Positions 12,558 through 24,145 of a stretch of 64,000 bases of DNA are shown piece after piece (the stretch's first letter is position 1; each line of letters opens with the position of its first letter). The stretch is from contig VYZB01000237.1 of assembly GCA_013397455.1 (NCBI GenBank), positions 762,749 to 826,748 of the forward strand, read 5' to 3'. Made by a program: the position numbers and the translations under genes. The stretch comes from Crotophaga sulcirostris. Its lineage: Eukaryota > Chordata > Aves > Cuculiformes > Crotophagidae. The notes under the pieces were generated by a model. It was not told the DNA's origin, searched no databases, and saw only the letters and a program-made list of their open reading frames with translations.

Positions 12558-15500
12558 TATTATATAGGCATTTGCCTTAACATGACCATTTCCCAAAACA
12601 AATCATAAATAGACCAAAAAAATAAAAGGTGAATTCACTGTACACTAGGAGTTTCCCATTAAGGACTGACCATTAAAATTAATTTAGGTCTTTCAAGCCT
12701 AAATATTTGTTATTGAAAAAAAATAGAATAGAAATTGTAATTCCTAAAACTATGATGTTTATTATTTTATTATAGTGACATTTTTCCCATCATAATTTAA
12801 AAAAATAAATTAATAAATTTCCAAGGAAAGTATTGTATGTTAAATACAGTCACTAACTTTCCCTGTCTTTATTACAACTACCTGAACACATCTATTTCTA
12901 TGTTTTAGGCATATTTAATCTTTGCATTTTGAGTTAGAAAGGAAAAAAAGAATCACAAAATGCAGGTTTTGCCAACAGAACTGTTGGATTTTGTCTAGGC
13001 TCCTTTACTAGCCAAATGTACTTCAGAGCCCTGGAATCAGTATGGTAGCTTTCAAGAAAATCAAGCCAAAACTGGCCTCATTCGTCTTTAGTTCTGGCCA
13101 TCTGCTTGAAGCATCTGGTAACTGGGTACATTCACCCACATTCAGAACGTGACTGCTCTCTTGCCAACTATGTGCCTAGGTAACTGCCAATATGTGCTTC
13201 TCCGCTACTAACATGACAAGTGTCAAAAAGAAGTTGAACATGTACGAATAAATCTAAATTAAACTCACACATTACTTTCCCAAGTAACAGCAATCATTTT
13301 TTGTCATAATTGCTTGGTAATGGCAACAATAAATAAGTCACACAGTGAAACGTTTCTGAGGCTAAGAAGTATAACAAATATATACCAAAGATCCAAGTAC
13401 TTTGAAAAAATATTTTTAACATTTAGTCCTTGTTATTTTCTCTGACAACTAGAACATACACACTTGCAGTTATTATTTAAGAAAAAAAACAAAACAAGTA
13501 ATACTAGCAATGAGATTTTATACACTTATACATATATCAGAATTATATATTTAGTATCAGTTTTAAGAATAAATAAGAAATCAGTTCAGACTCTTTTCAA
13601 TTAATCCATGTGTATAAAACTATTAGTTCTAGTCTAACTGCCACAAATTAAACATATAGCAAGAGGATTTGGAACAAATTATTAGAAACTAGAACATATA
13701 TGACAGGATAAAAATGATAAAAAAATGTGCATGTGCAAATTCCATTGAAATTCATCCTCCTGTCATATAAATATATTTCTCTAACATATTTGCTCACTCA
13801 ACAAGAATATACAAAAACTACTTTGTGTGCTTCCTATTAGAAGAATTAAGGAAAAAAATGAGCTAACTGTAATTACTGAAATGAATAATTCCTTTACCAA
13901 GTATCATCAAATTTTCTCTCTTCTTTTGCTATGTCATTTATGAAAAGGTCATATGTATTCAGTGGCTAGGGAAAGTGCGATTAAAAGTTAAAAGCACATG
14001 AAAGACAGATCTGCAGGCCGAAAATCTAAAATCAAAGACGTGAAAACTAATCCAGGATTATAATAGTGAACTACTAGACTACAGTTAGAGGAAAAGAATA
14101 AACCAAAGACCTTTATTTCTTGCCCTGTCTGAATCATCAGTTGTCCCTCTCTTTGTATTTAAATTTTAAGCTCCATGGAGCAAAGGCCACAGTTTTGTTT
14201 TGCAACAAGTTAGCATACAAAATGCTGTCCATGGTCCTTATCCATTACTATAGCTCCAATGCACAGTGCTTCTGTCACCACTAAATTAACAATACTAATG
14301 AAATTATATACTATTTGTATTAAGCACTGTGATTATGACTAGTAAACACCTTACTTCACATACAGGTGGTTCCTCAGTTAACTGCCATTCCATGGTCAAT
14401 CATGGTATTCCTGCTAAAAAATAGGTTAGGAAACAAGTGCTATATCTTTTCCAGCCTCCAATTTTTAAAAGTTTTTACCAAATGCTGATTAACTGCCACT
14501 GAAAAGTTATTCTAAAATAGTATATGTAATAGATTATCACATACTATGTGTAAATATTCCTTTTGCTTCAATTTTACTTTGTTGTTTTCCTCACACCTAT
14601 TTTAAATACTGAATTTTCAAAGCTTTACAATTTATTATATTGCAATGTTTTACAAAACATTGTAAGGGGTTTTTTCATTGATGCAAGAAACAGAACTACA
14701 GTAAGTTCTTAATGAATTGTACATGGTGATAATTCCTCTGATATCTGGAAAATACACGCAGCAAACAAGAGCACAAGGATAGCAGACCAGAGTCAGTTAG
14801 TGAAAGAGAAAGCATAAATCTCATGTAGATCTAGCTATTCATGTTTTTCTGAATCTATCTGGATGTCTATGTTTATAAAGAACTTTAAATGATGCATAAA
14901 ATCTTTTCATTCTTATCTTGTAATGGTCTAAGGTGTAAGAATTTGTCCTGTTTTACAGTCAGGTTAAATGTGTTAATCTTGTAGCCCTCCCTCAGGCAAA
15001 ATTACTCCAACTAAAGAAAAAAGTGAAAAGTAGGTGTTACAAGTTCACAAAATAAATATAAATACATATGCTGAAATAATTATTCAGACACTGTAAATTG
15101 TTTCTAGGGTTAAATACAAGTAGGTTTGCCACTTCCTTTACATCTTGCACTTATTGCTAGTCAGGGTCAGCCTGAAGTTTTGAAAATCAGTCATTACAAA
15201 AAAGCAATGTAGATTTCCAAAATTAGCCAACATACCAATAGCAAGCTCCAGTCAAACTTTTTAAACATGTTCAAATATTTCAGATACTCATTTTGAGGTT
15301 TTCAGCCTAAGAATCTCAAAATCCAGCTGTGATCTGATACTGTCAGCTGCACAAGTTGAATACCTCAGAATGGAGATTGTCAGAAACATAGCGCTTTCCA
15401 AAAATCCTGATTCATGTTTTGAGTCTACATGTATGCTGTAAGTAAGAACACAAAGCAGCATACACTATAGTGAACTGTTAACTTTCATTTGCAAAGAGAA

Positions 15501-18071
15501 ATGGGATTCTGTATGAAACTCTGTGCTCCAGAGAGCAGAATGAAAGCAAGACTATACAGGCTAGTAGAAATTCTTCCCATTTTTACAAAGCTTGTGTAAT
15601 TTCTAGGCATTGTATCAGGTCAGATAATAGAGCTTAATTCTAGAAATATTTTATTTCAAGACTGGTTCTGTTAGGAAAATCTATTACACTATCTTTTTGA
15701 ATTTTAACCTAAACTTATATTTCTGCTTCAGTCACAAGCCTTCTGTACATAATTCAACAAAAACATCCCAGTTACATTTTTATAGAGAAAAAACCACAGT
15801 TTTTTGTATCAGTGCTTGAAATATGTCAAATAAGTAAGTTGTTGCATCTTTATATGAATTATGCTGCAAAAATAAAGTCCCCAAGAAAGCAATTTTATCC
15901 TTTTATTTTCAAAGAACAAACAGGAAATAATGCCTTACAAAATTATCAGGAAGATACTAAATGTTCAAACTTAAGTCTGGATATTTCCATAATTAACACT
16001 TTAAAAACTCCCCAAACCCCCTAAATGCTGTAACTACAATCAAGTGAAGTATGAAATATCTCATGTCCAGTTTTTGGTTGGTGACATTTCCAGATTTCTG
16101 TCCATAAAACTGCTCAAAGTGGTTATAATGACAAGAATCAGGAAGTGGCTCTTTCAGTTGATGTGTTTGAAAGGTAGCTTTGTATGAACAGCTGTGTTTT
16201 CAAAATGCTTGCCACCTCTAAATTGGTCCTTGTGAAGTGAACTGTTTGCCTTATTGCCAGCAGGGCACATTGCAGTGTAGCTGCTGCATTTTTAGTTTTT
16301 ATCACTGTCTTTCTAACTGCTGAAGTGGAAAAGAAAGATTGCCAAAACCTGACGTGTTTCTTTTCCTTTCTGCCCACTCTGACTTGGTTCTGAGCTGTCT
16401 GTTGCTCCAGTGATGAGAAACGTTGCTCAGTTTATTCATTCACTGAATGTCTTTTCCAGCTCAAATAATGGTGATACCCTCTTGTAAACCACGTCTCCAG
16501 CTGTCAATAGCAGTAAATGAAAGAAACTTAATTAAGACATACCAATCATAGTGTACAGAAGAGATAATTAGGCTGCAAAGAGTACCACACATCAGGGTAC
16601 ATTTATATAACCACAAGACATAATACCTTAAAAGCAAGTGGTACATCATATTTAGTAAGACAGTAAGTACGGATTGCAATAGGGATGGACTTCCAGAAGA
16701 AATTAAATAATCTGTCCACAAAGATTAAAATAATTTTAGGACAGAAGTTCTAGAACAGGAAAACAATAATAAAAAAACTGATTATCATTACTAATAAGCA
16801 ACAAGGACTTTTTAGATGCAGACTTTATTTAGACTTTTAAATTGCAGACAATAGGAAGCAAACCATACCATTTTTTCTGGATGAGGAAATATAAGTAGAG
16901 AGTACACATAAAAATTTTCTAAATACAGCTGAGTAAAGAATTACATCAAAGACTCCAAAACTACAATGCACAGTTCCTGCTGCTTCTTGTGTGAAAATAC
17001 TTCTCCCACAGCTCAGCTTAGTGGTGAAAATTTTCTGCTGAGCCTCATCTCTGCAAGCTTTTCTATTGTCCACACTAGTAGGTACAAGTTTTAAGAACTG
17101 CTTGCATCATGTTAAAAATCTTGAGAGGTCACCAAAATGCGCTAACATAAGAGCTATAATAAAAATAGTACTTTTGCTTAACAGATAATGCTGACATAAT
17201 TGCATTACTTCAATTAACTTTATAAAAAAACAAAAACCAACATACTTTTGCACAGAAATCTCTGTGTATGTAAATCTCAGATACTTTAAATACTACAAAA
17301 TGAAATGAGACAAATATCCTTCAGGTTCTCTTTCTGTTTATTAGTACCTGTAAAACTGGACATTTGAAATGCAAAACTTTAACATAACACTCTAGATGGT
17401 ACAAAGCACTTAGCCTTAAAGCACTGGAAGCCATTAATAAAAATCCTGAAAATCACCATTAGTAAGAGAATTTCAATGTAATCCTTATTTAGTGTCATCA
17501 CTACCCATTTACTATAATCAGTACATTAATGAAGAAAGGGAATCAATGCATTACCGAAGTTCAAAGTATCAGAAAGTTAAATCCTTATTTTTCAATATAC
17601 TTATCTCTGTAAAACTATGTTCTTCAAGGAAATTGAACTTCAGTTACAGTTTACAGTGTTGAGATATCAATTAATATGAGGCTTATTTTGTTACAGTAAA
17701 CTGCAGCTCTCTTCTCAGTTCAAGAAGGTTTGTATACATCTCAAGGTTAGAAATTAATTACGTACACACAGACGCATACATATAATCGGCACAACCGGTA
17801 GGCATATGCAAAGTCATGCTGCATAACTTCATTCTGGGTATTCATCTCTTCAAATGGGATCAGAAAACTTAACATCAATAATCCCTGTTTCCTTACCATC
17901 TCTGTCAACATTGTATACCAAAGACACACTGTAATACGATTATAAACAAAAGGCCAACAAAAATGTTTTGCCACTCAAATGGTTCTACACAATTTTTGCT
18001 GTGCATTTCACTACACCACTTCTCTGTCTTCTATGCCATATGATGCATACTATAGTCATATGATTTAGTTT
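12558..18071. other. AT-rich non-coding stretch
   Basis: No gene or dispersed repeat was recognised. It contains a short hairpin at 14643-14662 (CAATGTTTT, 2-base loop, AAAACATTG). Its open frames are short and of low-complexity composition. Confidence 0.55.
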
Positions 18072-18161
18072 TAGGTTGCCCTGCAAGAAGGGAGTTGGAT
18101 TTGACAACCCTTATGGGTCCCATCCAACTTGAGATATTCTATTCTACAATGCTATAATCTC
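18072..18161 (+). mobile_element. CR1 LINE 3' terminal fragment, diverged
   Basis: About 90 bases match the CR1 3' UTR: a segment like GGAGTTGGATTTGACAACC, then TCCCATCCAACTTGAGATATTCTATTCTAC. It ends in degenerate octamer-like units. It is much diverged and lacks any coding part. Confidence 0.72.
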
Positions 18162-20960
18162 ACAAACCACCGTGGATGTCCGTATTACTCCAGAAAAATT
18201 ATTGTATTCTACACCTTGAATAACAGTTAATATGCAATCATTTTAATGTAAAATAATACATAGATATGACACAATTTAATTCAAAAATCTTTCTGAAGTG
18301 AAACAATGTATTTTTGAACAATGAATGTGCAGGTTGGGAGAGAGTCTAAAAATTATTCTACATAAAAATTATTCAAGGCATTCAACCCCAGTAAATATTT
18401 TATACAAGGCAAAAGCACTTTAACTGGAGAAAAAAGAAAGATTTATGCTAGAACACCATATGAGCTTGAGCTGGTGGCTTATTAGCTGGAGCATTCACCA
18501 GAAAGAGAAAAGACATCAGATTAAATCATAAGGAAGAATTTCAGCCTGGGTCTCCAAACCCTTCTTTTTTGCTGCCTTATGTAGAAAGCTCACTTTAGTA
18601 TATATGACATGAGAATGTCCACTGGTGCCTTTGTTTTCACCTTGAGATTCCCATAGAAGCTGAAATATAAACTCAGGAGGACTACAAACTCAAATCTAAG
18701 AGGACGTTTTCTCTGTGTACACAAAAAATGTAGTGGTTTACGTGCTTTAAGTGGTACAACCTCTGAGGTACCTGGGACACACATGAAAAGTTCATCTTGT
18801 TCCACATCCTATTTTTCACATTGGCAACAGCAAATGTCCAGGGAGGAGAAAACCAGGTTAGCTATGTAGTTGTGTATCCCCAGAATACTTTCCCAGTACC
18901 TATATCGAGCAGAAGTCCCTGAGCATCACAGTGGAATCAAAATGCTGAAATTTGACAGCTGCAGGTGCAGTCTGCTGAATCCCAGTTAATTTACTATTCG
19001 GGTAAGATTTCAAATGCCCTTTCAATTAATAGCTCAGATTTTGTATTTGTCATGCTTACAGATACCTTTTAAACATACAATCCAAACAATATTCCAGGAG
19101 TGCTTCAGAAAATGCACCAAGAACATGAATCAAAAAATTCCGCCCCACGGCCATCCTCTCTTCTCCCTACATAATAAATTACCTCTGTACATTCAACATA
19201 GAATGATCTTTAGTAATTGACACAGTACTCCATACAGGTGTATCACCTTGCCTCCTGGTGGCAAAATTAAAAGTTATAGGCCTTAACTATCCAATGCAAA
19301 CCTTTATTTTTCTGCAAGCCTGAAGTTCATCTTGTCTCTCAGAACAAAGGAACAGATTAAGTTTTTAGTATTTCAGTCAGCGTGTCTTTGCATTTCAGTA
19401 TAAACTGGGCCATTTGCATAAAAACATACTATTAATCCTCAAAACAGCAGAATGTTTGCTGTATGTTTATCTCACACATTGTCTGTTCACTTTATTAATA
19501 CACTTACATGCTAAAATAAAACATAAAATGTCCTTAAATGTACATAACACAAACATCAGCCTTAAATACTTGACAAATGTATTTCAAATTGGCCCAGCGC
19601 TCACATCACTCAACATGGTGCAACACCTTTCCTCTGAGCTGATATGGAATACCTACATGGTCAATATGTCCAGCCTTCCTGGGCCTGGAAAGGAAACCTA
19701 AAATCCAAACCCTTGAGACTTGATTTTTGAAATTCTGTCTATCTATACCAGGCATACCGCAAAAGTTATTTATCAATGTTAATGAAGCATTAATCTTATA
19801 TCACAGTTTGTAAACAATGTCATTGTGAATTTTAACATTAGAAGCAAGGCAAGAAGGGGTATAAATGTGCATCCTATGACAGTCTTCTGAGACAAAATCT
19901 GTTTAAAATTAGTGGGAATTCTATAATTTGAAACAAATTAAGTACTCAATGTGTACTACTTCATATATGAAAATACGAAAGCATTTGAATTATATTGCTT
20001 GGAACAAAATTTATACTCATAGTAGGATATTTTTTTTCTTCCGCAAAAATCAAACACATACTAAAAATCTGGAGAGGACATATTTGATGCATCAAGGTGC
20101 TAAGGCTTCAGTCTTCACTGTAATTTGGGACATGAAGACAATTTGTTACTTCATAGCAAATTTCAGATTCTTGCAGAGCTACAGGCCAAAGAACCAATTG
20201 GTAGTGTAGATCTTACTTTTTTCTTTGTTATCACATTAAGACGCTTTTCTGTTGTTATTACTCCATGCAACTGAAGTTATAGAAGTCAGAAAGCAAGTAA
20301 TTAGCCTGAATTTGCAAAGATGACAAACTATTTATTATAAAGTACACATTTCTTTCTAATTATCACTTTAAAGAAAAAAAAGACAAGTTTTCTTCCCAAA
20401 CAGCAGCTACAAAAAGAATTAGGAAATGATAAAACTTGTGGATTATTAATTTTGTATATTTCTGTATAACTATCTCCCAGCCTTGCCTAAGAATGTCATC
20501 ATTAGGAATGCGTATTAATCCAACCATTCCTTTTTCCTTTGATGACACAAAAATTATGTTCTATATATTTATAAACTTCATGTTCAAAAGTTAAATATTC
20601 ATGTTCTGCAGGATTTTGCTCAGTGTTTACATTTTCAAAGCCAACAGAACTCAGTCTGCTTCTAGTGATAACTGAAAGAAGAAAGAAAATATTTTAAAGG
20701 GGCATAAAATATGTAGAAAAATCTCACTGATATATTTTGCTTTATACTTTGTGGATCTTCATCTTTCTGTAGACTAATGCTCCACTGGATGTATGACAAG
20801 CTACAAGTCTAAAGATATATTGCTATATTAACTTCATTTATGCTATCTGGATACCACTACAATACTCTAGGCACCACAGTCATTTTCTTTTCTTACTTGC
20901 AATAATTAACATTAGAGAGTAGAAGATGGCTAAATTAATTTATAACTTTATAGTTTCTTA
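18162..20960. other. Non-coding stretch immediately upstream of the LRRN3 exon
   Basis: This is intron sequence of LRRN3 by position, since an acceptor ends it at 20990. Short open frames (for example 19414-19701 and 19928-20209 on the + strand) show no recognisable domain. No upstream LRRN3 exon could be pinned down. Confidence 0.5.
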
Positions 20961-20990
20961 TACTAATTATTTCCTTTTCTTATATTTTAG
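20961..20990 (+). promoter_or_regulatory. LRRN3: Splice acceptor and branch-point of the LRRN3 coding exon
   Basis: TACTAAT at 20961-20967 is a near-ideal branch-point motif. A T/C-rich stretch follows and ends in TTTTAG at 20985-20990. This places the 5' edge of the coding exon at 20991 and implies at least one upstream non-coding exon, as in mammalian LRRN3. I could not identify that exon or a promoter upstream; there is no obvious CpG-rich segment before it. Confidence 0.8.
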
Positions 20991-21338
20991 GTCATCCTGT
21001 CATTCCTGCAAACACTAATCAATCATGGGATTTGAAGTTAATACTACTAAATAAATGAATTGCTTAATCTCCTATGACCATCTATACATACTTCATCTTC
21101 ACAAAGCTTATCAATTTTATGTCGTCAAGGACAGAGTGACCTTCATTTCCACAAAATGCCTCTTGTTACTGGACAAGTTGATTACAAGTGTATTGCTTAT
21201 CCTCAGGAAGAAAGTCCTTCACAATCATTTGACAAATGCAAGGATGTGTTACATCAATTGACCAGGTCATACTGAATTCCAAAACCATAATTGCGGAGTG
21301 CTAAAGAGTCTTCTACTTTTTTGAACATTTGAGCTAAG
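20991..21338 (+). other. LRRN3: LRRN3 5' UTR part of the coding exon, with upstream ORFs
   Basis: This is the sequence between the predicted splice acceptor and the LRRN3 start codon. It contains at least five upstream ATGs, each followed by a stop before 21339: 21025-21054 (9 aa), 21055-21261 (68 aa), 21074-21139 (21 aa), 21156-21275 (39 aa, in frame with LRRN3 but closed by TGA) and 21236-21304 (22 aa). None resembles a known protein. Such a leader would be expected to limit or condition translation of LRRN3. That is inference; only the ATGs and stops are seen. Confidence 0.7.
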
Positions 21339-23465
21339 ATGAAGGACATGCAACTCAAAATTAATTTTCTACTTGGTCTAGTTATCACTGCACTAGTACA
21401 AGCTGTTGAAAAAAAAGGAGACTGTCCAGAGTCATGTATATGTGAAATCAGACCATGGTTCACCCCCACGTCTGTGTATATGGAAGCTCCAACAGTGGAC
21501 TGTAATGATTTAGGCCTTTTTAATTTCCCAGCCAGACTGCCTGCTGATACACAGATTCTACTTCTACAGACTAATAATATTGCAAAAATTGAACATTCAG
21601 TAGGCTTCCCAGTGAATTTAACTGGTCTAGATTTATCTCAGAATAATTTATCCTCAGTGACCAGTATTAATCTTCGAAAGACACCACAGTTGCTTTCATT
21701 GTACCTTGAAGAAAACAAACTTACTGAACTCCCTGAAGAATGTCTCTCTGGACTTCACAATTTACAAGAGCTTTATATTAACCATAACCTGCTTTCTGTG
21801 ATTGCACCAGGAGCTTTCATAGGCCTCAATAATCTTCTCAGACTTCATCTCAATTCAAATGGTCTGCAAATGATCAACAGTAAGTGGTTTGAAGCTACTC
21901 CTAATCTGGAAATTCTCATGATTGGAGAAAACCCAATAATCAGAATTGAAGATATGAACTTTAAGCCTCTTATCAATCTGCGCAGCCTAGTTTTAGCAGG
22001 CATAAACCTCACGGAAATACCAGATAATGCTTTAGTCGGCCTTGACAATTTAGAAAGCATCTCCTTTTATGACAATAGGTTCATTAGAGTGCCACACATT
22101 GCTCTTCAAAAGGCAAAAAATCTTAAATTTCTGGATCTAAATAAGAATCCCATTAACAGAATACGACAAGGAGATTTTAGCAATATGCTGCACCTAAAAG
22201 AGTTAGGGATTAATAACATGCCTGAACTGATTTCTATAGATAGTCTTGCTGTTGATAATTTGCCAGATTTAAGAAAAATAGAAGCCACCAATAACCCCAG
22301 GTTATCATACATTCACCCAAATGCATTCTACAGGCTTCCAAAGTTGGAGTCGCTCATGCTCAACAGCAACGCACTGAGTGCCCTGTACCGCAGTACAATA
22401 GAATCCCTGCCTAACCTGAAGGAAGTTAGTATACACAGCAATCCCATTAGATGTGATTGCGTCATCCGCTGGATTAACATGAATAAAACAAATATTCGCT
22501 TCATGGAGCCAGAGTCCCTGTTTTGTGTAGACCCTCCTGAATTCCAAGGCCAGAATGTGAGACAGATACATTTCCGCGAAATGATGGAAATCTGTTTGCC
22601 CCTGATAGCTCCTGAAAGTTTTCCATCTATTCTGGATTTGAAAACTGGCAGCCATATTTCCTTGCACTGCAGAGCAACAGCAGAACCAGAACCTGAAATC
22701 TACTGGATAACACCATCAGGACATAAACTTTTGCCTAATACTATTTCCAATAAATACTACATTCATTCTGAAGGAACGTTAGACATAAGGGATGTAACAC
22801 AAAAAGAAAGTGGTTTATACACATGTATAGCAACGAATTTAGTTGGTGCAGACCTAAAGTCAGTCATGATTAAAGTGGATGGCTCTTTCCCAGAGGACAG
22901 CAATGGATCTTTGAACATTAAAATAAAAGATATAAAATCTAATTCTGTTCTGGTTTCATGGAAAGCAAGTTCTAAAATTCTGAAGTCCAGTGTTAGATGG
23001 ACAGCTTTTCTGAAGGCTGAAAACTCTCAGGCTGCACAAAGCGCTCGAATACCATCTGATATAAAGGTATATAATCTTACACATCTAAATCCATCAACTG
23101 AATACAAAATTTGTATAGATATTCCTACTATCTATTCACAGAATAAGAAACAATGTGTCAACGTAACCACAAAAGGACTGGACTTAGCGATGAAAGGCTA
23201 TGAAAAGAACAACATAATGGGATTCCTTGCCTGCCTTGGTGCTCTTTTGGGAATCATGTCTGTGATATATCTCTACACCTGCATCTCACGAGAGATGAAC
23301 TATGATGCTGGACACAGCTATCTAAAGAATTACCTGAAGAAACAATCCTTTTCACTGAATGAGCTTTATCCTCCTCTGATCAGTCTTTGGGATATGGGCA
23401 AAGAAAAAAGCACAGCAATGGAAGTAAAAGCAACTGTAATAGGCGTACCAACCAATATGTCATAA
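21339..23465 (+). CDS. LRRN3: Leucine-rich repeat neuronal protein 3 (LRRN3), complete coding sequence in one exon
   Basis: Encodes a 708-residue type I membrane protein of the neuronal LRR family, a cell-surface adhesion/signalling-type molecule expressed mainly in nervous tissue; its precise ligand is not evident from sequence. Visible layout: signal peptide about 1-22 (hydrophobic [13 protein letters not shown]); LRRNT cap with C29, C33, C35 and C55; about a dozen LRRs over residues 70-370 ([22 protein letters not shown] type units); LRRCT cap with C372, C374, C396 and C419; Ig-like domain with the C444/C496 pair and W456; fibronectin III domain about 522-617; transmembrane segment about 626-648; short cytoplasmic tail with ELYPPLI. 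Several NxS/T sites are present. Length and near-collinear sequence match mammalian LRRN3 as I remember it, including the MKDM start and the VIGxPTNMS end. The start has A at -3 and is followed directly by the signal peptide. No frameshift or internal stop is present. LRRN1 and LRRN2 are less likely because the core matches LRRN3 closely. Confidence 0.98.
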   Translation: MKDMQLKINFLLGLVITALVQAVEKKGDCPESCICEIRPWFTPTSVYMEAPTVDCNDLGLFNFPARLPADTQILLLQTNNIAKIEHSVGFPVNLTGLDLSQNNLSSVTSINLRKTPQLLSLYLEENKLTELPEECLSGLHNLQELYINHNLLSVIAPGAFIGLNNLLRLHLNSNGLQMINSKWFEATPNLEILMIGENPIIRIEDMNFKPLINLRSLVLAGINLTEIPDNALVGLDNLESISFYDNRFIRVPHIALQKAKNLKFLDLNKNPINRIRQGDFSNMLHLKELGINNMPELISIDSLAVDNLPDLRKIEATNNPRLSYIHPNAFYRLPKLESLMLNSNALSALYRSTIESLPNLKEVSIHSNPIRCDCVIRWINMNKTNIRFMEPESLFCVDPPEFQGQNVRQIHFREMMEICLPLIAPESFPSILDLKTGSHISLHCRATAEPEPEIYWITPSGHKLLPNTISNKYYIHSEGTLDIRDVTQKESGLYTCIATNLVGADLKSVMIKVDGSFPEDSNGSLNIKIKDIKSNSVLVSWKASSKILKSSVRWTAFLKAENSQAAQSARIPSDIKVYNLTHLNPSTEYKICIDIPTIYSQNKKQCVNVTTKGLDLAMKGYEKNNIMGFLACLGALLGIMSVIYLYTCISREMNYDAGHSYLKNYLKKQSFSLNELYPPLISLWDMGKEKSTAMEVKATVIGVPTNMS

Positions 23466-24145
23466 ATAAGTCAGTATATCACTTTATTTCTGAAATAAAA
23501 AGCACATGACTGCATTTGTGCTGAATAAAAAGGCAACAAGAAAGAATATTTCTTTTAGGAACCAGACGCCTGGACTTTGCTGCTGCTGACAAAATGGGAA
23601 TATGTACTGACTCGGCAAATGGAATAATTTTAACTGGTTTTTAAGGGTATTCTACCAACCAAATACTATTAACTTCATTTTCTAGAACTTCATGGGACTA
23701 TTAAGTCTGGAATACAGTGCAAGTAGCCAAGAACATTTTCTGTATTTTTTTTTTAATTATTATATAAAAGTAGTGGAACTGAGCAATACCTCCTCCTGTG
23801 CTGTATTACACACACTAGCCACGAGTTTTTGCAGTGAACAGATATACTAGGATTGACACGTGGTGTAATGAAATGGACAAATTCTGTAGAGTAGACACAG
23901 TGAGTATGTGAATTTTTTTTATGAGGAAAATACATTTTTGATTAAAAGCGAAATAGTTTTGGGCTTGTTTGTTTCTTAAAAAAAAAACATTCTGGGAGCT
24001 ATTGTCTGACAATAAACAAACTCGTTCTAATGTCTGATAAAATATCTCTTTACATATTCTTCTATTAAAATGCCAGTCTGAGCACATAGGATATTTTTGC
24101 TGGGTTTAGGCTGTATAACTGCAATAAACCACCTAACAAATATTT
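23466..24145 (+). other. LRRN3: LRRN3 3' UTR (end approximate) with candidate polyadenylation signals
   Basis: AATAAA hexamers occur at 23494-23499, 23524-23529, 24011-24016 and 24123-24128. The first two would give a very short 3' UTR. The last two would give one of about 0.6-0.7 kb. The end coordinate is chosen about 20 bases past the last hexamer and could be wrong. Which site is used cannot be told from sequence. Confidence 0.5.

Noticed and set aside
19414..20209. Two + strand ORFs of about 95 residues upstream of LRRN3 as coding exons
   Set aside because: Their composition is typical of chance frames in AT-rich DNA, with no recognisable domain or convincing splice pair.
22305..22667. 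120-residue minus-strand ORF within LRRN3
   Set aside because: It is an antisense shadow of the LRRN3 coding sequence, with no splice or family support.
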